From positions 124,001-188,000 of the forward strand of contig JAKSPO010000001.1 of NCBI GenBank assembly GCA_024404675.1: 64,000 bases of DNA, given 5' to 3'. Below are positions 35,192 through 45,284 of this stretch, piece by piece. The notes below the pieces were generated by a model. That model saw only the letters and a list, made by a program, of their open reading frames with translations. It was not told the origin of the DNA and made no database searches. The position numbers and the translations under genes were made by a program. How positions within the stretch are numbered: the stretch's first letter is position 1; each line of letters starts with the position of its first letter. This DNA is from Lachnospiraceae bacterium (GTDB lineage: Bacteria; Bacillota; Clostridia; Lachnospirales; Lachnospiraceae).

Positions 35192-37183
35192 ATGGCTTTT
35201 TTGCAACTGAAAGACATTGGTAAGATTTATGTTTCCGACAATGTAGTCACGGTCGGAATCCGAAACGTGAATCTTTCCTTTGAACGTGGCGAATTTGTCG
35301 CCATCACCGGTGCCTCCGGTTCCGGTAAATCCACGCTTCTTAATGTTATTAGCGGAATGGATTCTTATGAGGAGGGTGAACTGTATATTGAAGGGAATCC
35401 CACCTCGCATTTTATCCAGTCAGACTGGGAGGAATACCGAGAGAAGTATATTTCCTTTATCTTCCAGGATTATAATATTCTTGAGAGCTTTACCGTTTTA
35501 CAGAATGTTGAGCTTGCGCTCATGAATATCATTAATCCGAGAGAACGTCGCCAGCGTGCAATTGAGCTTTTGGAGCGCGTTGGTCTTGGCGGACATCTTA
35601 AGCAGAAGGGAAGCCAGCTTTCCGGCGGACAGAAGCAGCGTTGCGTTATTGCAAGAGCACTCGCAAAGGATAGCCCAATCATTCTGGCGGATGAGCCTAC
35701 CGGTAACCTGGATGCACAGTCCTCGAAGGAAATCATCGAGCTTCTTCGCGAGGTTTCAAAGGACAAGCTTCTCTTCGTTGTAACGCATAACTTTGATGAG
35801 GTTGAGAATTGTGCAACCAGACATGTGCGTGTCTTTGATGGTGCGATTGAGTCGGATCATGTATTGATTCCGGACACTGAGATTACTGATTCGGTACCGG
35901 TAAATGAGACGAATAACAATACCGTGACCAACAATCTTTCGCTTGGCTTTGAGCTTGGACGGGCAACCTTCCATGCACAGCCGAAGCTGACGACTTTGAT
36001 GTGCTTTTTCTTACTGATTGGTACAATTGGTGTTACTTTGATCTCGGGACTTCTTGCGGACAGCTTTCAGCTCTTTGATAAGTATTATATGTTTAAGCCG
36101 ATGGACGGACGTCTTATTATCAGTAAGAGTCAGCCGGCCGAATTTACCGAGGAAGAGCTTATCAGGCTCAAGGACAAATACGGCGCAGAGTCCTACTATA
36201 TGTACGATGCTATTTTCGACGTAAAAACCGTTCTGGTTGATGATATTAAGGTCGAATTGAATCGATTCGGCAATACAAGCTTCAACTATGAAAATGTGTT
36301 GTTCAATATCTCAAGAGAGAACTACGGAAAGCCTACCTTCGGACGTTATCCGAAGAGTGACGACGAAGTGCTTTTGTATCTTCCGCTTTCCTATAAGAAC
36401 TATTACGGTCACAATGAAATCAACCCGAAAGCCGATGAGATTCGTTTCGGAGGCCGGGCATATGATGTTGTCGGTGTTAAGTATTTTATCGATAATACGA
36501 AGAAGCCCAGAATTGTTGTAACCGATTCCGCTTATGCGAAGCTTTCCGTAACGATTTCCAGAAACTGGAAGAACTTTAAAAATCTTGGGGATAACGGATT
36601 TTTCTCCGGTTGGTCGAATATACTCGAAATGCTTGAGCAGGATGACGGTATCTATAATCAGGCATCGCTTTTCTTCAAGAATAATCGTGCGGCTAAAAAG
36701 GCCGTTTCGGGTATCATTAAGGACGGATATATTGCATGTCCTTCCGATGCGACCTACAGCCCTGATATTATTTCGGTTATCGAGAGAATTATCGAATGCG
36801 GCGGAAGTCTTTTTATGTGGTTCGCAATTGTAATGTTCCTTGCATTTTTCGTAAACCTTTGTACGCATAATTCCCTTGCGAAGGTGAAGACGGACCTGGT
36901 TATCCTTCGCTCGATGGGTATTCCGGTTCGTGTAATTAAAGTAAGTCTTTATATCCGAATGTATCTGTCTTTGATTCCGGGAATCATCATTACCGCAATC
37001 GGTGCTACTCTGATATTCCTTTCTCCGAACTGGAACGGAATGTTCAGCTTCCTGCACTGGTATCAGTACCTGATGATTCTGATTGGTATGCTTTATATTA
37101 CAACCAATGTAACAAAGAAGCAGATCAGGAGCCTTTTCTCAGAGAGTGTTAAGAAGTCTTTGAAAGGGGGTGCAGAAGCATGA
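35192..37183 (+). CDS. ABC transporter, fused ATPase and FtsX-type permease (first of pair)
   Basis: This 663-residue protein has an ATPase at residues 1-225 (Walker [10 protein letters not shown], signature [14 protein letters not shown], Walker [12 protein letters not shown]), a membrane helix near residue 270, an extracellular region of about 220 residues and three C-terminal helices. AAGGAG lies before ATG 35192. It overlaps the next ABC gene by 4 bases (ATGA), so the two chains likely form a heterodimer. Normal codon use indicates it is long resident in this genome, unlike the ABC gene at 14262. Substrate unknown. Confidence 0.85.
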   Translation: MAFLQLKDIGKIYVSDNVVTVGIRNVNLSFERGEFVAITGASGSGKSTLLNVISGMDSYEEGELYIEGNPTSHFIQSDWEEYREKYISFIFQDYNILESFTVLQNVELALMNIINPRERRQRAIELLERVGLGGHLKQKGSQLSGGQKQRCVIARALAKDSPIILADEPTGNLDAQSSKEIIELLREVSKDKLLFVVTHNFDEVENCATRHVRVFDGAIESDHVLIPDTEITDSVPVNETNNNTVTNNLSLGFELGRATFHAQPKLTTLMCFFLLIGTIGVTLISGLLADSFQLFDKYYMFKPMDGRLIISKSQPAEFTEEELIRLKDKYGAESYYMYDAIFDVKTVLVDDIKVELNRFGNTSFNYENVLFNISRENYGKPTFGRYPKSDDEVLLYLPLSYKNYYGHNEINPKADEIRFGGRAYDVVGVKYFIDNTKKPRIVVTDSAYAKLSVTISRNWKNFKNLGDNGFFSGWSNILEMLEQDDGIYNQASLFFKNNRAAKKAVSGIIKDGYIACPSDATYSPDIISVIERIIECGGSLFMWFAIVMFLAFFVNLCTHNSLAKVKTDLVILRSMGIPVRVIKVSLYIRMYLSLIPGIIITAIGATLIFLSPNWNGMFSFLHWYQYLMILIGMLYITTNVTKKQIRSLFSESVKKSLKGGAEA

Positions 37184-39507
37184 TTAAGCTGAATTCCCTG
37201 CAGAAGTATTTTAATATGGGCAAATCCAATGAAATACATGTTATCAATGATGTAACATTGGAGTTTCCGGATCATGGAATGGTTGCCCTTTTTGGTCGAA
37301 GCGGATGCGGTAAGACAACGCTTCTTAATGTTATCGGCGGACTGGACCGTGTGCAGAGCGGTACGGTGGAAATCGGCGGTCAGTTAATGAATCACAACTC
37401 GGATGAGTTAAGAAACCGCTATATCGGCTATATATTCCAGAATTATTATCTGAATATGCGTGAGTCCTGCTATGATAATGTAGCGGATTCCCTTCGCCTT
37501 TGCGGTATGGAGGATGCTTCCGAGATTGACAGACGTGTTATGGCTGCGCTTGACGCTGTCGGAATGAAGCAGTATTATAAGCGAATGCCTGATGCGCTTT
37601 CCGGTGGTCAGCAGCAGAGAATTGCCATTGCAAGAGCAATTGTAAAGAATGCTCCGATTATTCTTGCGGATGAGCCTACCGGTAACCTTGACGAGAATAA
37701 TACCGTGATGATCATGGATATTCTGAAGCAGTTCTCGAAGGAGCATCTGGTTCTTCTGGTAACACATGAAGAGAAGCTGGTTGACCATTACTGTGATATG
37801 GTTATTCAGCTTTCGGACGGTAGGGTTGCGGATTCTCGTAACAATGCTTCGGCCAACGGTTATACGGCGAAGAACAAGAATACGATTTATCTCGGTGAAT
37901 ATGAGAAGACTGAGCTGGAAAATGAAGAGCTGAATGTAGCCTACTACGGCGAAAAGCCCGAAAAGCCGATTGATCTCAAGCTGATCAATCGAAACGGAGT
38001 GTTCTACCTTAAGGTGGAAACACCGGGAATTCATGTCCTCGATGAAACGAGCGAGATTATTCTTGAGCAGGGCACCTTTGTTGAAGAAACGAAGAGTGAA
38101 ACGGGTGCCGGCGATATCGATCTTTCGGCATTTGTCCCGTTTGAAGGAAAGAACTACGGTAAGCTGTTCAATTTCAGAAACAGTGTTCGTGATGGTTATT
38201 ATCAGGTGTTCAGTACCTTGAAAACCAAGAAGAGCACCAAGCGACTCAGAAGAGTAATGTTTCTGTTCGCTGCTGCGATGGTATTCATGGTTTCGATTAT
38301 GGGTGTGTCCATTAAGAAGTTTAAGGACATCCATGATACCTATAATTTTAATGCAATCAGTGTGAATACCACCGGAAAGGATGACACGACAGCAATAGAG
38401 AAGGCAGCATCAGATCCGGCAAGTAAGATTGACAGACTGATTTATACGACCAATACTTATGACGGTGCGAGGGAAAGCTTTGATGTTGTCTTTGGCAGCT
38501 TTGAAACCTATAGCCGTCAGAGTATCATTCGTTTGAATGATGATTACGGATTCAGATCCAATATCAGACCGCTTGGTGATTTGAAGAATCCGAAAGCGAT
38601 TTCCGGAACGACGAAGACCTTGGATATGTATGATATTGTCATTACGCGTAATATTGCTGATCAGATTCTTAAGAAATCGCCGTACAAATTTGTAGATAAT
38701 TATGACAGCCTGATCGGATTTTTGTGTTTCACATACTTCGCGCAGGAATATTCGGAGGGAAAGCTTGACGAGCTGTGGAACGATTTTCAGAATCAATTCG
38801 GTGAGGAGGATGAATATAATCAGGAAAAGTATGATGAGTTCGATGCGATGGTAGAAGATGAACGCAGACAGAAATTCCTTCGTATTGTCGGTATTATTGA
38901 TTCTGACGAGCTTGCGGTTTTCGCTGACGAGAGGCTTTTTGTTGGAATGTATTCCTTATCACATGATGAGGATCAGCATTTTCCGCTCGCGATTGTATAT
39001 TCCTCCGATGTGGAAGCAACCAAGAAGTATCTTTCCGATCATACCGATCTGAGCTTTGTTGTGGTGGCAGAGTATGCTTACAATGATACACTCAGAGAAG
39101 CTAAGCTTGTTTTGAAGAGTAAGCTTTTTGCAATGCTTATGTTTGCACTGATTCTTGCTGTTTGCATGTACTTTATCATGAGAACGATCTATATGAATCG
39201 TGTGAAGGAGCTTGGTATATTCCGTGCGATCGGCGTTTCGAAGAAGAACCTTCTGTATCGCGCGTCGATTGAATCGGGAGTGCTTACGACTTTGACGGTC
39301 ATGTTCGGTTATCTTGTGACAACCTTGCTGGTTTCCTACATCCAGTCAGTGATGTCACTCGCATCGGATATGTTTTACTATCCATGGTGGCTGAAGCTTG
39401 CAACACTTGTCTTTTTATATGTTATCTGCATCTTCAGCGGTACGCTTTCCGCAAGACTGATTCTTCGAAAGACACCTGCCGAAATTATGGCAAAATACGA
39501 TATCTGA
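37180..39507 (+). CDS. ABC transporter, fused ATPase and FtsX-type permease (second of pair)
   Basis: This 775-residue chain has an ATPase at residues 1-220 (Walker A GRSGCGKTT, signature [27 protein letters not shown]), then an acidic linker of about 110 residues that holds a small beta-rich segment, a helix near residue 363 (RVMFLFAAAMVFMVSIMGV), an extracellular region, and three C-terminal helices. It overlaps the upstream chain by 4 bases. The pair has MacB/LolCDE-like layout with one ATPase in each chain. Together with the stalk protein and esterase it forms a compact locus at 33501-39507. Confidence 0.85.
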   Translation: MIKLNSLQKYFNMGKSNEIHVINDVTLEFPDHGMVALFGRSGCGKTTLLNVIGGLDRVQSGTVEIGGQLMNHNSDELRNRYIGYIFQNYYLNMRESCYDNVADSLRLCGMEDASEIDRRVMAALDAVGMKQYYKRMPDALSGGQQQRIAIARAIVKNAPIILADEPTGNLDENNTVMIMDILKQFSKEHLVLLVTHEEKLVDHYCDMVIQLSDGRVADSRNNASANGYTAKNKNTIYLGEYEKTELENEELNVAYYGEKPEKPIDLKLINRNGVFYLKVETPGIHVLDETSEIILEQGTFVEETKSETGAGDIDLSAFVPFEGKNYGKLFNFRNSVRDGYYQVFSTLKTKKSTKRLRRVMFLFAAAMVFMVSIMGVSIKKFKDIHDTYNFNAISVNTTGKDDTTAIEKAASDPASKIDRLIYTTNTYDGARESFDVVFGSFETYSRQSIIRLNDDYGFRSNIRPLGDLKNPKAISGTTKTLDMYDIVITRNIADQILKKSPYKFVDNYDSLIGFLCFTYFAQEYSEGKLDELWNDFQNQFGEEDEYNQEKYDEFDAMVEDERRQKFLRIVGIIDSDELAVFADERLFVGMYSLSHDEDQHFPLAIVYSSDVEATKKYLSDHTDLSFVVVAEYAYNDTLREAKLVLKSKLFAMLMFALILAVCMYFIMRTIYMNRVKELGIFRAIGVSKKNLLYRASIESGVLTTLTVMFGYLVTTLLVSYIQSVMSLASDMFYYPWWLKLATLVFLYVICIFSGTLSARLILRKTPAEIMAKYDI

Positions 39508-39574
39508 TTTCAATTTCTGCCTGTACCGCTCGGTGCGGGCAGAAGCTTTCTATGAACATGTTTTGGAGTGATTG

Positions 39575-40585
39575 ATGAAATACATATATCCGGATTATTA
39601 TGATAAATTTCAATGCATCGCGGACCGTTGCCCTTGTACCTGCTGCGCAGGCTGGGCAATCGAAATTGATGATGCTTCGCTTACGAAATATCGGCAAATG
39701 AAACTCAATTCCGTCGATTATTCGGAAGGCTGCTTTCTGCAGGACGGAAGCAAGGATAAGCGCTGCAGCAATCTCTGTGACAATGGTTTATGCAGACTGA
39801 TCCTTGAGCATGGAGAGGATATTCTTTGCGATACCTGCAGAATGTTTCCGAGACATGTGGAGGAATATGAGGGCGTAAGAGAGTATTCTCTTAGTATATC
39901 CTGTCCGGTTGTTTCTTCGATGCTTCTTACACGAACCGAGCCGGTTAGCTACCTGAAACGCGAGGATTCGGCTTCTGACCCTGAAGAATATGATGAATAT
40001 GAGCAGTCGGTATATGAAGAGCTTTCTGAACTAAGATGGGAGCTCCTTAAGCTTCTGAATCGGGTGGATATACCGCTTTCCGAGCGCTGCAGAAGACTTC
40101 TGACTCGGGTTTCTGACTTTCAGAATCAACTTGATGATGTCGCGGAAGCAGCCCACAAAAAGCCCGATACAGAGGCAATTTTTCGGTTCATGGAGCAATG
40201 GGAGTTTACGAATGAGGACTTTCCCGCGCTACTAAGTAAGTCCGCGAAGAGGCTTTTTGCTAACAAAGGCTTCGGTAAGACTGATCCGTTATCGTTACTT
40301 GATGATGAGCTTCTTTCCGGAAGGCTTTGCAGGATCATCGAGTATTTTCTGTATACATATCTGTGCGGTTCGGTATATGATGCGTATTATTACGGCATGG
40401 CGCAGCTTTGCGTTGGCGCAGCGATTCATATCAAGCTTCTTTGTGACGCGCACAGAATGGCCACAGGAAGCCTTTCTGACAGTGATGTGGAACGATTTAC
40501 CTATCTGTATGCAAGAGAGCTTGAGCATTCGATTCCGAACGTTTTGAAGACAGAAGCGTGGATGGAAGAGAACCGAATTATATAG
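39575..40585 (+). CDS. FliB-like lysine-N-methylase homologue
   Basis: This 336-residue protein resembles flagellin lysine-N-methylase FliB. Its N-terminal half is Cys-rich: CIADRCPCTCCAGW near residue 12, then CSNLCDNGLC and LCDTCRMFPRHVEEY, which likely bind an iron-sulfur cluster. The C-terminal half is mainly helical. GGAG lies 10 bases before ATG 39575. No flagellar gene is near, so the substrate may be a protein coded elsewhere. It is convergent with icd. Confidence 0.78.
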   Translation: MKYIYPDYYDKFQCIADRCPCTCCAGWAIEIDDASLTKYRQMKLNSVDYSEGCFLQDGSKDKRCSNLCDNGLCRLILEHGEDILCDTCRMFPRHVEEYEGVREYSLSISCPVVSSMLLTRTEPVSYLKREDSASDPEEYDEYEQSVYEELSELRWELLKLLNRVDIPLSERCRRLLTRVSDFQNQLDDVAEAAHKKPDTEAIFRFMEQWEFTNEDFPALLSKSAKRLFANKGFGKTDPLSLLDDELLSGRLCRIIEYFLYTYLCGSVYDAYYYGMAQLCVGAAIHIKLLCDAHRMATGSLSDSDVERFTYLYARELEHSIPNVLKTEAWMEENRII

Positions 40586-40596
40586 TTATGTAGCAT

Positions 40597-40628
40597 AAAA
40601 GGGCCCAACCATTGTCGAGCCCTTTCTT
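40597..40628. terminator. Bidirectional terminator between fliB-like gene and icd
   Basis: AAAGGGC and GCCCTTT pair around a 14-base loop, with A-run upstream and T-rich tail downstream, so it can serve both convergent genes. Confidence 0.75.
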
Positions 40629-40672
40629 ACATTTAACCTATAATGCAAACGATAAGGAAGCTATCGCTTCGA

Positions 40673-41884
40673 TTACATGGAAGCTTCCAGTCTCTCGCGG
40701 ATTGCCTTGATGAAATCAAAGCTGTTAACAGAAGTAGCGGTATAGCCTTCGCTTACAAGACCTGCAAGGTCCTTGGTCATGATACCGTCGTCAAGAGTCT
40801 TGATAACAGCTGCTTCAAGCTTATCGGCAAATGCCTGCAGCTCGGTAAGACCGTCCTTCTCGCCACGCTTTCTGAGCGCGCCGGACCATGCGTAAATCGT
40901 TGCTACAGGGTTCGTGGAGGTCTCCTCACCCTTCAGGTAACGATAGTAGTGACGGGTTACAGTACCGTGAGCAGCCTCGTACTCATAGTTGCCATCGGGG
41001 CTTACGAGAACGCTGGTCATCATAGCGAGAGAACCGAAGGCGGTACTTACCATATCACTCATAACGTCGCCGTCGTAGTTCTTACAAGCCCAGATAAAGC
41101 CACCCTTAGAGCGGATAACACGTGCAACCGCATCATCGATCAGTGTATAGAAATAGGTGATGCCTGCAGCCTCAAAGCGCTCCTTGTACTCATTATCGTA
41201 AATCTCCTGGAAGATATCCTTAAAGGTATGATCATACTTCTTGGAAATCGTATCCTTTGTAGAGAACCAGAGATCCTGCTTTACGGAGAGCGCATACTCA
41301 AAGCAGCTCTTTGCAAAGGAGGTGATGGAGGTGTCCTTGTTGTACTGACCCTGCAATACACCGGCACACTCGTAATCATAGATGGTTTCTCTCATCTCGG
41401 TACCATCAGCGGCAGTGAACAGAAGCTCAGCCTTTCCGGGACCGGGGATACGGAACTCGGTATTCTTATATACATCGCCATATGCATGACGGGCAATCGT
41501 GATCGGCTTCTCCCAGCTACGAACATTGGGCTTAATGGAATCAATCATGATCGGTGCACGGAATACAGTACCGTCAAGAATGGAACGAATCGTGCCGTTC
41601 GGGCTCTTCCACATCTTGGTAAGGTTGTATTCCTCGACACGCTGTGCGTTCGGGGTGATTGTAGCACATTTTACGGCAACGCCGTACTTCTTAGCAGCAT
41701 AGCTTGAGTCAAGCGTTACCTGATCCTTCGTGCGCTCACGCTCCGGAAGACCAAGGTCGTAATACTCGCTCTTAAGATCGACAAAGGGAAGAATCAGCTC
41801 GTCCTTAATCATCTTCCAGAGAATTCTGGTCATTTCGTCGCCATCCATCTCAACGAGAGGAGTGGTCATCTGAATCTTAGCCAT
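40673..41884 (-). CDS. icd: NADP-dependent isocitrate dehydrogenase
   Basis: This 403-residue enzyme oxidises isocitrate to 2-oxoglutarate and makes NADPH. The start [20 protein letters not shown] and motifs [28 protein letters not shown] and [10 protein letters not shown] match the eukaryote-type (subfamily II) homodimeric NADP enzyme, not the E. coli Icd type. It lies 14 bases after aconitase on the same strand, in one operon. No citrate synthase is seen in the window. Confidence 0.95.
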   Translation of the reverse strand: MAKIQMTTPLVEMDGDEMTRILWKMIKDELILPFVDLKSEYYDLGLPERERTKDQVTLDSSYAAKKYGVAVKCATITPNAQRVEEYNLTKMWKSPNGTIRSILDGTVFRAPIMIDSIKPNVRSWEKPITIARHAYGDVYKNTEFRIPGPGKAELLFTAADGTEMRETIYDYECAGVLQGQYNKDTSITSFAKSCFEYALSVKQDLWFSTKDTISKKYDHTFKDIFQEIYDNEYKERFEAAGITYFYTLIDDAVARVIRSKGGFIWACKNYDGDVMSDMVSTAFGSLAMMTSVLVSPDGNYEYEAAHGTVTRHYYRYLKGEETSTNPVATIYAWSGALRKRGEKDGLTELQAFADKLEAAVIKTLDDGIMTKDLAGLVSEGYTATSVNSFDFIKAIRERLEASM

Positions 41885-41898
41885 GGTTGAAAACCTCC

Positions 41899-44139
41899 TT
41901 ATTTGTTCTGTTCAGCATAGTAGTTGATGAGACAGCCGTCAAGGATGATGGTTTTCTCATCGGGGGTAAGGCCCTTAATCTGAAGGGTAATATCGTCCAT
42001 CGTTCCGTCAGCCTTCAAAACCTTAGCGGCAAATGTCTCTACGCCGTTCATGATGCCCTCGCGAACATTCGGAACAAATACGTAGTCGCCCTCACTGTAA
42101 GGGAAGTCAGCGCCCTCGGGAAGGGTGAAGGGAAGAATACCCCAGTTGATACAGTTGCTGCGGTAACGCTTAGTAGCGTACTCGTAGCAGATATTTGCAT
42201 AGCCGCCAAGTACCTTCTGACAGGAAGCAGCCTGCTCACGTGCGGAACCGTCACCCGGTCTGTTTGCAAAGACACAGGAACCGTACTGCGTGTTCTTAAG
42301 AAGCGAAGATGCATCTCCGAAATTGGAAAGAACCTTTACAAGCTCTTCTGGAGCCTTGCCGTCACGACGCTCGAGATCAAGTGCATGAATTGCCTTGCTG
42401 CGACCAACGTACTCGGGTACGCGTCTTGAGAGAGCGAACTCGGAAAGACGAAGCGGGTTAGAGCGGTAGGAGCTTGTCTCACCGGAAGGAATCAGCTCAT
42501 CGGTAGTCGTTACCGGATCACGGATAACTGCAGCAAGCTTAACAAGCATATTGTCTGCAAGTGCTTCCATCTTCGGCCAGTCGGTAATGTTCGGTCCGAG
42601 AATCAGCTCGGCATCCTTATCTGCCTTGCCATAGCCGTAGTAGAGACGGTTTCTGTATACGGTCTTATCAAAATGATACTCGTTGTGAGGAACCTCATAA
42701 TCGATATCGGTAGCAGCGGTGATGATACCGCCGTTTGCTGCGGTTGCTGCGATGCTTCTTGCATCCATCAGTGCTACGCCGCAAAGCTGTCCGTCGCTCG
42801 GCTTACTGCCTTCACGGTTCGGGAAGTTTCTTGTGGTATGACGAAGGGAAAGTCCGTCATTCGCAGGAACATCGCCGGCACCGAAGCAGGGACCGCAGAA
42901 GGAAGGCTTAATCACAGCGCCGGCCTTCAGAAGCTCAGAAGTTGCGCCAACCTTTGTAAGCTCAAGGCTTACCGGAACGCTTGTAGGATATACATTGAGG
43001 GAGAAATACCCGTTGCCGCAGCTCTTATCCTTAAGAATAGCGGCAGCCTCGTCGATGTTATCGAAAAGTCCGCCTGCGCAGCCTGCGATAACACCCTGGT
43101 CTGCATAAACCTTACCGTCCTTAACCTTGTTCGTCAGATGATAGTTGACACCCTTGAACTTGGTAGCGGCTTCCTTCTCAACGGAAGCGAGGATCTCGGT
43201 TGCATTTTCCACAAATTCATGGATGGTATATGCATTGGAGGGATGGAAGGGAAGAGCGATCATGGACTCTGCCTTATCCAGCTCAAGTGTAATAAAGCGA
43301 TCGTAATAAGCACCGTCCTTGGGAGCAAGCTTCTTATAGCACTCGCCGCGCTCATGAGCCTTGTAGAAGCCCTCGGTAATCTCGTCGGTTTCCCAGATAG
43401 AAGAAAGACAGGTCGTCTCGGTCGTCATAACATCGACACCGTTTCTGAAATCAATCGGAAGATTCTTGATGCCGGGGCCTACGAACTCGAGCACACGGTT
43501 CTTTACAAAGCCGCTTGCAAAGGTTGCCTTTACAAGGGAAAGAGCAATATCGTGAGGTCCGATACCACGCTTCGGGGTACCGGTTACATATACTAAAACA
43601 ACCTCGGGCATATCAAGATCCCAGGTGTTCTTCAAAAGCTGTTTTACAAGCTCGGGGCCGCCCTCGCCGACACCCATGGTACCAAGCGCACCGTAACGGG
43701 TATGGGAATCGGAACCGAGAATCATATTGCCGCAAGCGGTCAGCTCTTCACGTGCGTAGGAGTGGATAACGCTCTGGTTGGCGGGAACATAGATACCGCC
43801 GAACTTCTTAGCAGCGGAAAGACCGAATACGTGGTCATCCTCGTTAATCGTACCGCCGACAGCACAAAGAGAGTTGTGACAGTTGGTCATTGCATACGGA
43901 AGCGGGAACTCGGTAAGTCCGCTCGCACGTGCGGTCTGAATGATGCCGACATAGGTAATGTCATGGCTTACCATAGCATCGAATTTGATTTTTAATTTGT
44001 CCGGATTACCGGAAGTGTTGTGACCGGCAAGAATCGAGTAAGCGATGGTGTTCTTCTTAGCCTCTGCCTTATCTAAGGAGCAGTCCTGAACGGGTACGCC
44101 GTTCTTCAAAAACACACCGCCGTCATGTAAAGTAATCAT
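41899..44139 (-). CDS. Aconitate hydratase
   Basis: This 746-residue iron-sulfur enzyme interconverts citrate and isocitrate. Cluster cysteines are in [10 protein letters not shown] (about residue 361) and FCGPCFGAG (about 428-431); [19 protein letters not shown] and the swivelling-domain sequence at the C-terminus ([15 protein letters not shown]) are present. The layout with a single cluster domain and C-terminal swivel domain resembles mitochondrial-type aconitases. With icd it forms the oxidative branch that makes 2-oxoglutarate for glutamate, as is common in anaerobes without a full TCA cycle. Confidence 0.92.
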   Translation of the reverse strand: MITLHDGGVFLKNGVPVQDCSLDKAEAKKNTIAYSILAGHNTSGNPDKLKIKFDAMVSHDITYVGIIQTARASGLTEFPLPYAMTNCHNSLCAVGGTINEDDHVFGLSAAKKFGGIYVPANQSVIHSYAREELTACGNMILGSDSHTRYGALGTMGVGEGGPELVKQLLKNTWDLDMPEVVLVYVTGTPKRGIGPHDIALSLVKATFASGFVKNRVLEFVGPGIKNLPIDFRNGVDVMTTETTCLSSIWETDEITEGFYKAHERGECYKKLAPKDGAYYDRFITLELDKAESMIALPFHPSNAYTIHEFVENATEILASVEKEAATKFKGVNYHLTNKVKDGKVYADQGVIAGCAGGLFDNIDEAAAILKDKSCGNGYFSLNVYPTSVPVSLELTKVGATSELLKAGAVIKPSFCGPCFGAGDVPANDGLSLRHTTRNFPNREGSKPSDGQLCGVALMDARSIAATAANGGIITAATDIDYEVPHNEYHFDKTVYRNRLYYGYGKADKDAELILGPNITDWPKMEALADNMLVKLAAVIRDPVTTTDELIPSGETSSYRSNPLRLSEFALSRRVPEYVGRSKAIHALDLERRDGKAPEELVKVLSNFGDASSLLKNTQYGSCVFANRPGDGSAREQAASCQKVLGGYANICYEYATKRYRSNCINWGILPFTLPEGADFPYSEGDYVFVPNVREGIMNGVETFAAKVLKADGTMDDITLQIKGLTPDEKTIILDGCLINYYAEQNK

Positions 44140-44186
44140 GCAGCAACCTCCTAAAATGGTTTTGTGAACTTACGCAATCAGAAATT

Positions 44187-44215
44187 ATTATAAAAAAATC
44201 GGTTCCCTATGTCAA
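44187..44215 (-). promoter_or_regulatory. Promoter of aconitase-icd operon
   Basis: On the - strand: TTGACA (44215-44210), 17-base spacer, TATAAT (44192-44187). This is a full consensus promoter. Confidence 0.85.
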
Positions 44216-44336
44216 TAAAAATAAGGTAAGGAAGACGGATTTTCTTGCGTTGCGGAAATTCGGAGTAAATTCTATCGGGAAATGCATGAAATAAGGCATT
44301 TTTCGTGAAAAAAAGCAAAAAAAGAACAAAAATCAA

Positions 44337-44365
44337 ATGACAAAGTGAAAAAAGTATGATATAGT
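44337..44365 (+). promoter_or_regulatory. Promoter of the unknown membrane protein gene
   Basis: ATGACA (44337-44342), 17-base spacer, TATAGT (44360-44365). Confidence 0.6.
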
Positions 44366-44380
44366 CATTATTAGGCGGTT

Positions 44381-44402
44381 AAACTACAAAATGTTGTAGT
44401 TT
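44381..44402 (+). promoter_or_regulatory. Inverted repeat in the 5' leader (candidate operator or stem)
   Basis: AAACTACA (44381-44388) and TGTAGTTT (44395-44402) are exact inverted copies with a 6-base spacer, starting about 15 bases past the -10. The half-site TGTAGTTTT is shared with the palindrome at the degV promoter (50264-50284), there in the opposite arrangement. It could be a regulator site or an mRNA 5' stem. Confidence 0.5.
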
Positions 44403-44467
44403 TCCGTGTGTTTTCGGCCGCGGAATGGGATGCCGCAGGCTTATGTTTTTTATGCGGAGGAACAGCT

Positions 44468-45268
44468 ATGAGCGTGAATTCGGTAGTTAAGCATTGTGTG
44501 ATGCCGAAGGATATGTATGTCGCTAAGATGTGGAAGAGCGAGAAGGTTTATATCGGAGAAAGTGAGTATGATATTTGCGTTTCTCCGGCTTCTAAAAAGA
44601 ACGGCGCAATCCAGTTTCATATCGCAGCGCTTTCGGGCGGTGAGGTCGTTCGATTTATGGACCTTAATAAGTCGCTTCTTAATGTTACAATTGAAAAGTA
44701 CCTTGACGAGCTGAATACAAGACTTGCTAAGGTTTTGGAGCAGCATATTGCCTGGCAGAATACCGGTAATCATGATCTTTATATTTCCTACGGCGGAATC
44801 GAGCAGTGGGAGGAAGGCACCAGTCTTAAGGAGACCGGAATTCGAATCATTCTTATGGTTAAGAATGTGCAGCCGATGCCTGATACCGAGGAGAAGCTTG
44901 TTCGTAAGCTTCTGAAGGCAGAGGTTGTCGAGTGGATTGAGGCTGTCTGCTTTGATAAGCCTGCTATTGAGAAGACGAAAGAGGATTACGAGAACGATAT
45001 CGTCAACGTAATGGATATTTCCATGCTGCCGCACGAGAAGAACGATGTAAATCCGGTTCCGATCATGACATTTCTCGGACTTACCTGTGCGATTCTTGCA
45101 GTGTTTTATTATGGGCTTCTGGTATTTCAGGTTTGCTCTCTTGTAATCTGTACCTATGCAGCTTACCGTGCATATCAGGAGGACAATAAGGGCTATATGA
45201 CGATTAATGCACTGGTTGCGGTATGGTCCCTTTATTTCATATATTACGGCTACGTCAACGCCGCATAA
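44468..45268 (+). CDS. Membrane protein of unknown function
   Basis: This 266-residue protein is not recognised. Residues 1-195 are soluble, with mixed alpha/beta character (DLYISYGGIEQWEEGTS) and acidic parts; residues about 200-262 hold two or three hydrophobic helices (IMTFLGLTCAILAVFYYGLLVF, then INALVAVWSLYFIYYGYV). So it is a soluble domain tethered at the C-terminus. GGAGG lies before ATG 44468. It ends 16 bases before the WYL-HAD gene and shares its transcript. Confidence 0.7.
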   Translation: MSVNSVVKHCVMPKDMYVAKMWKSEKVYIGESEYDICVSPASKKNGAIQFHIAALSGGEVVRFMDLNKSLLNVTIEKYLDELNTRLAKVLEQHIAWQNTGNHDLYISYGGIEQWEEGTSLKETGIRIILMVKNVQPMPDTEEKLVRKLLKAEVVEWIEAVCFDKPAIEKTKEDYENDIVNVMDISMLPHEKNDVNPVPIMTFLGLTCAILAVFYYGLLVFQVCSLVICTYAAYRAYQEDNKGYMTINALVAVWSLYFIYYGYVNAA

Positions 45269-45284
45269 CGGATGGAGAAGAAGG

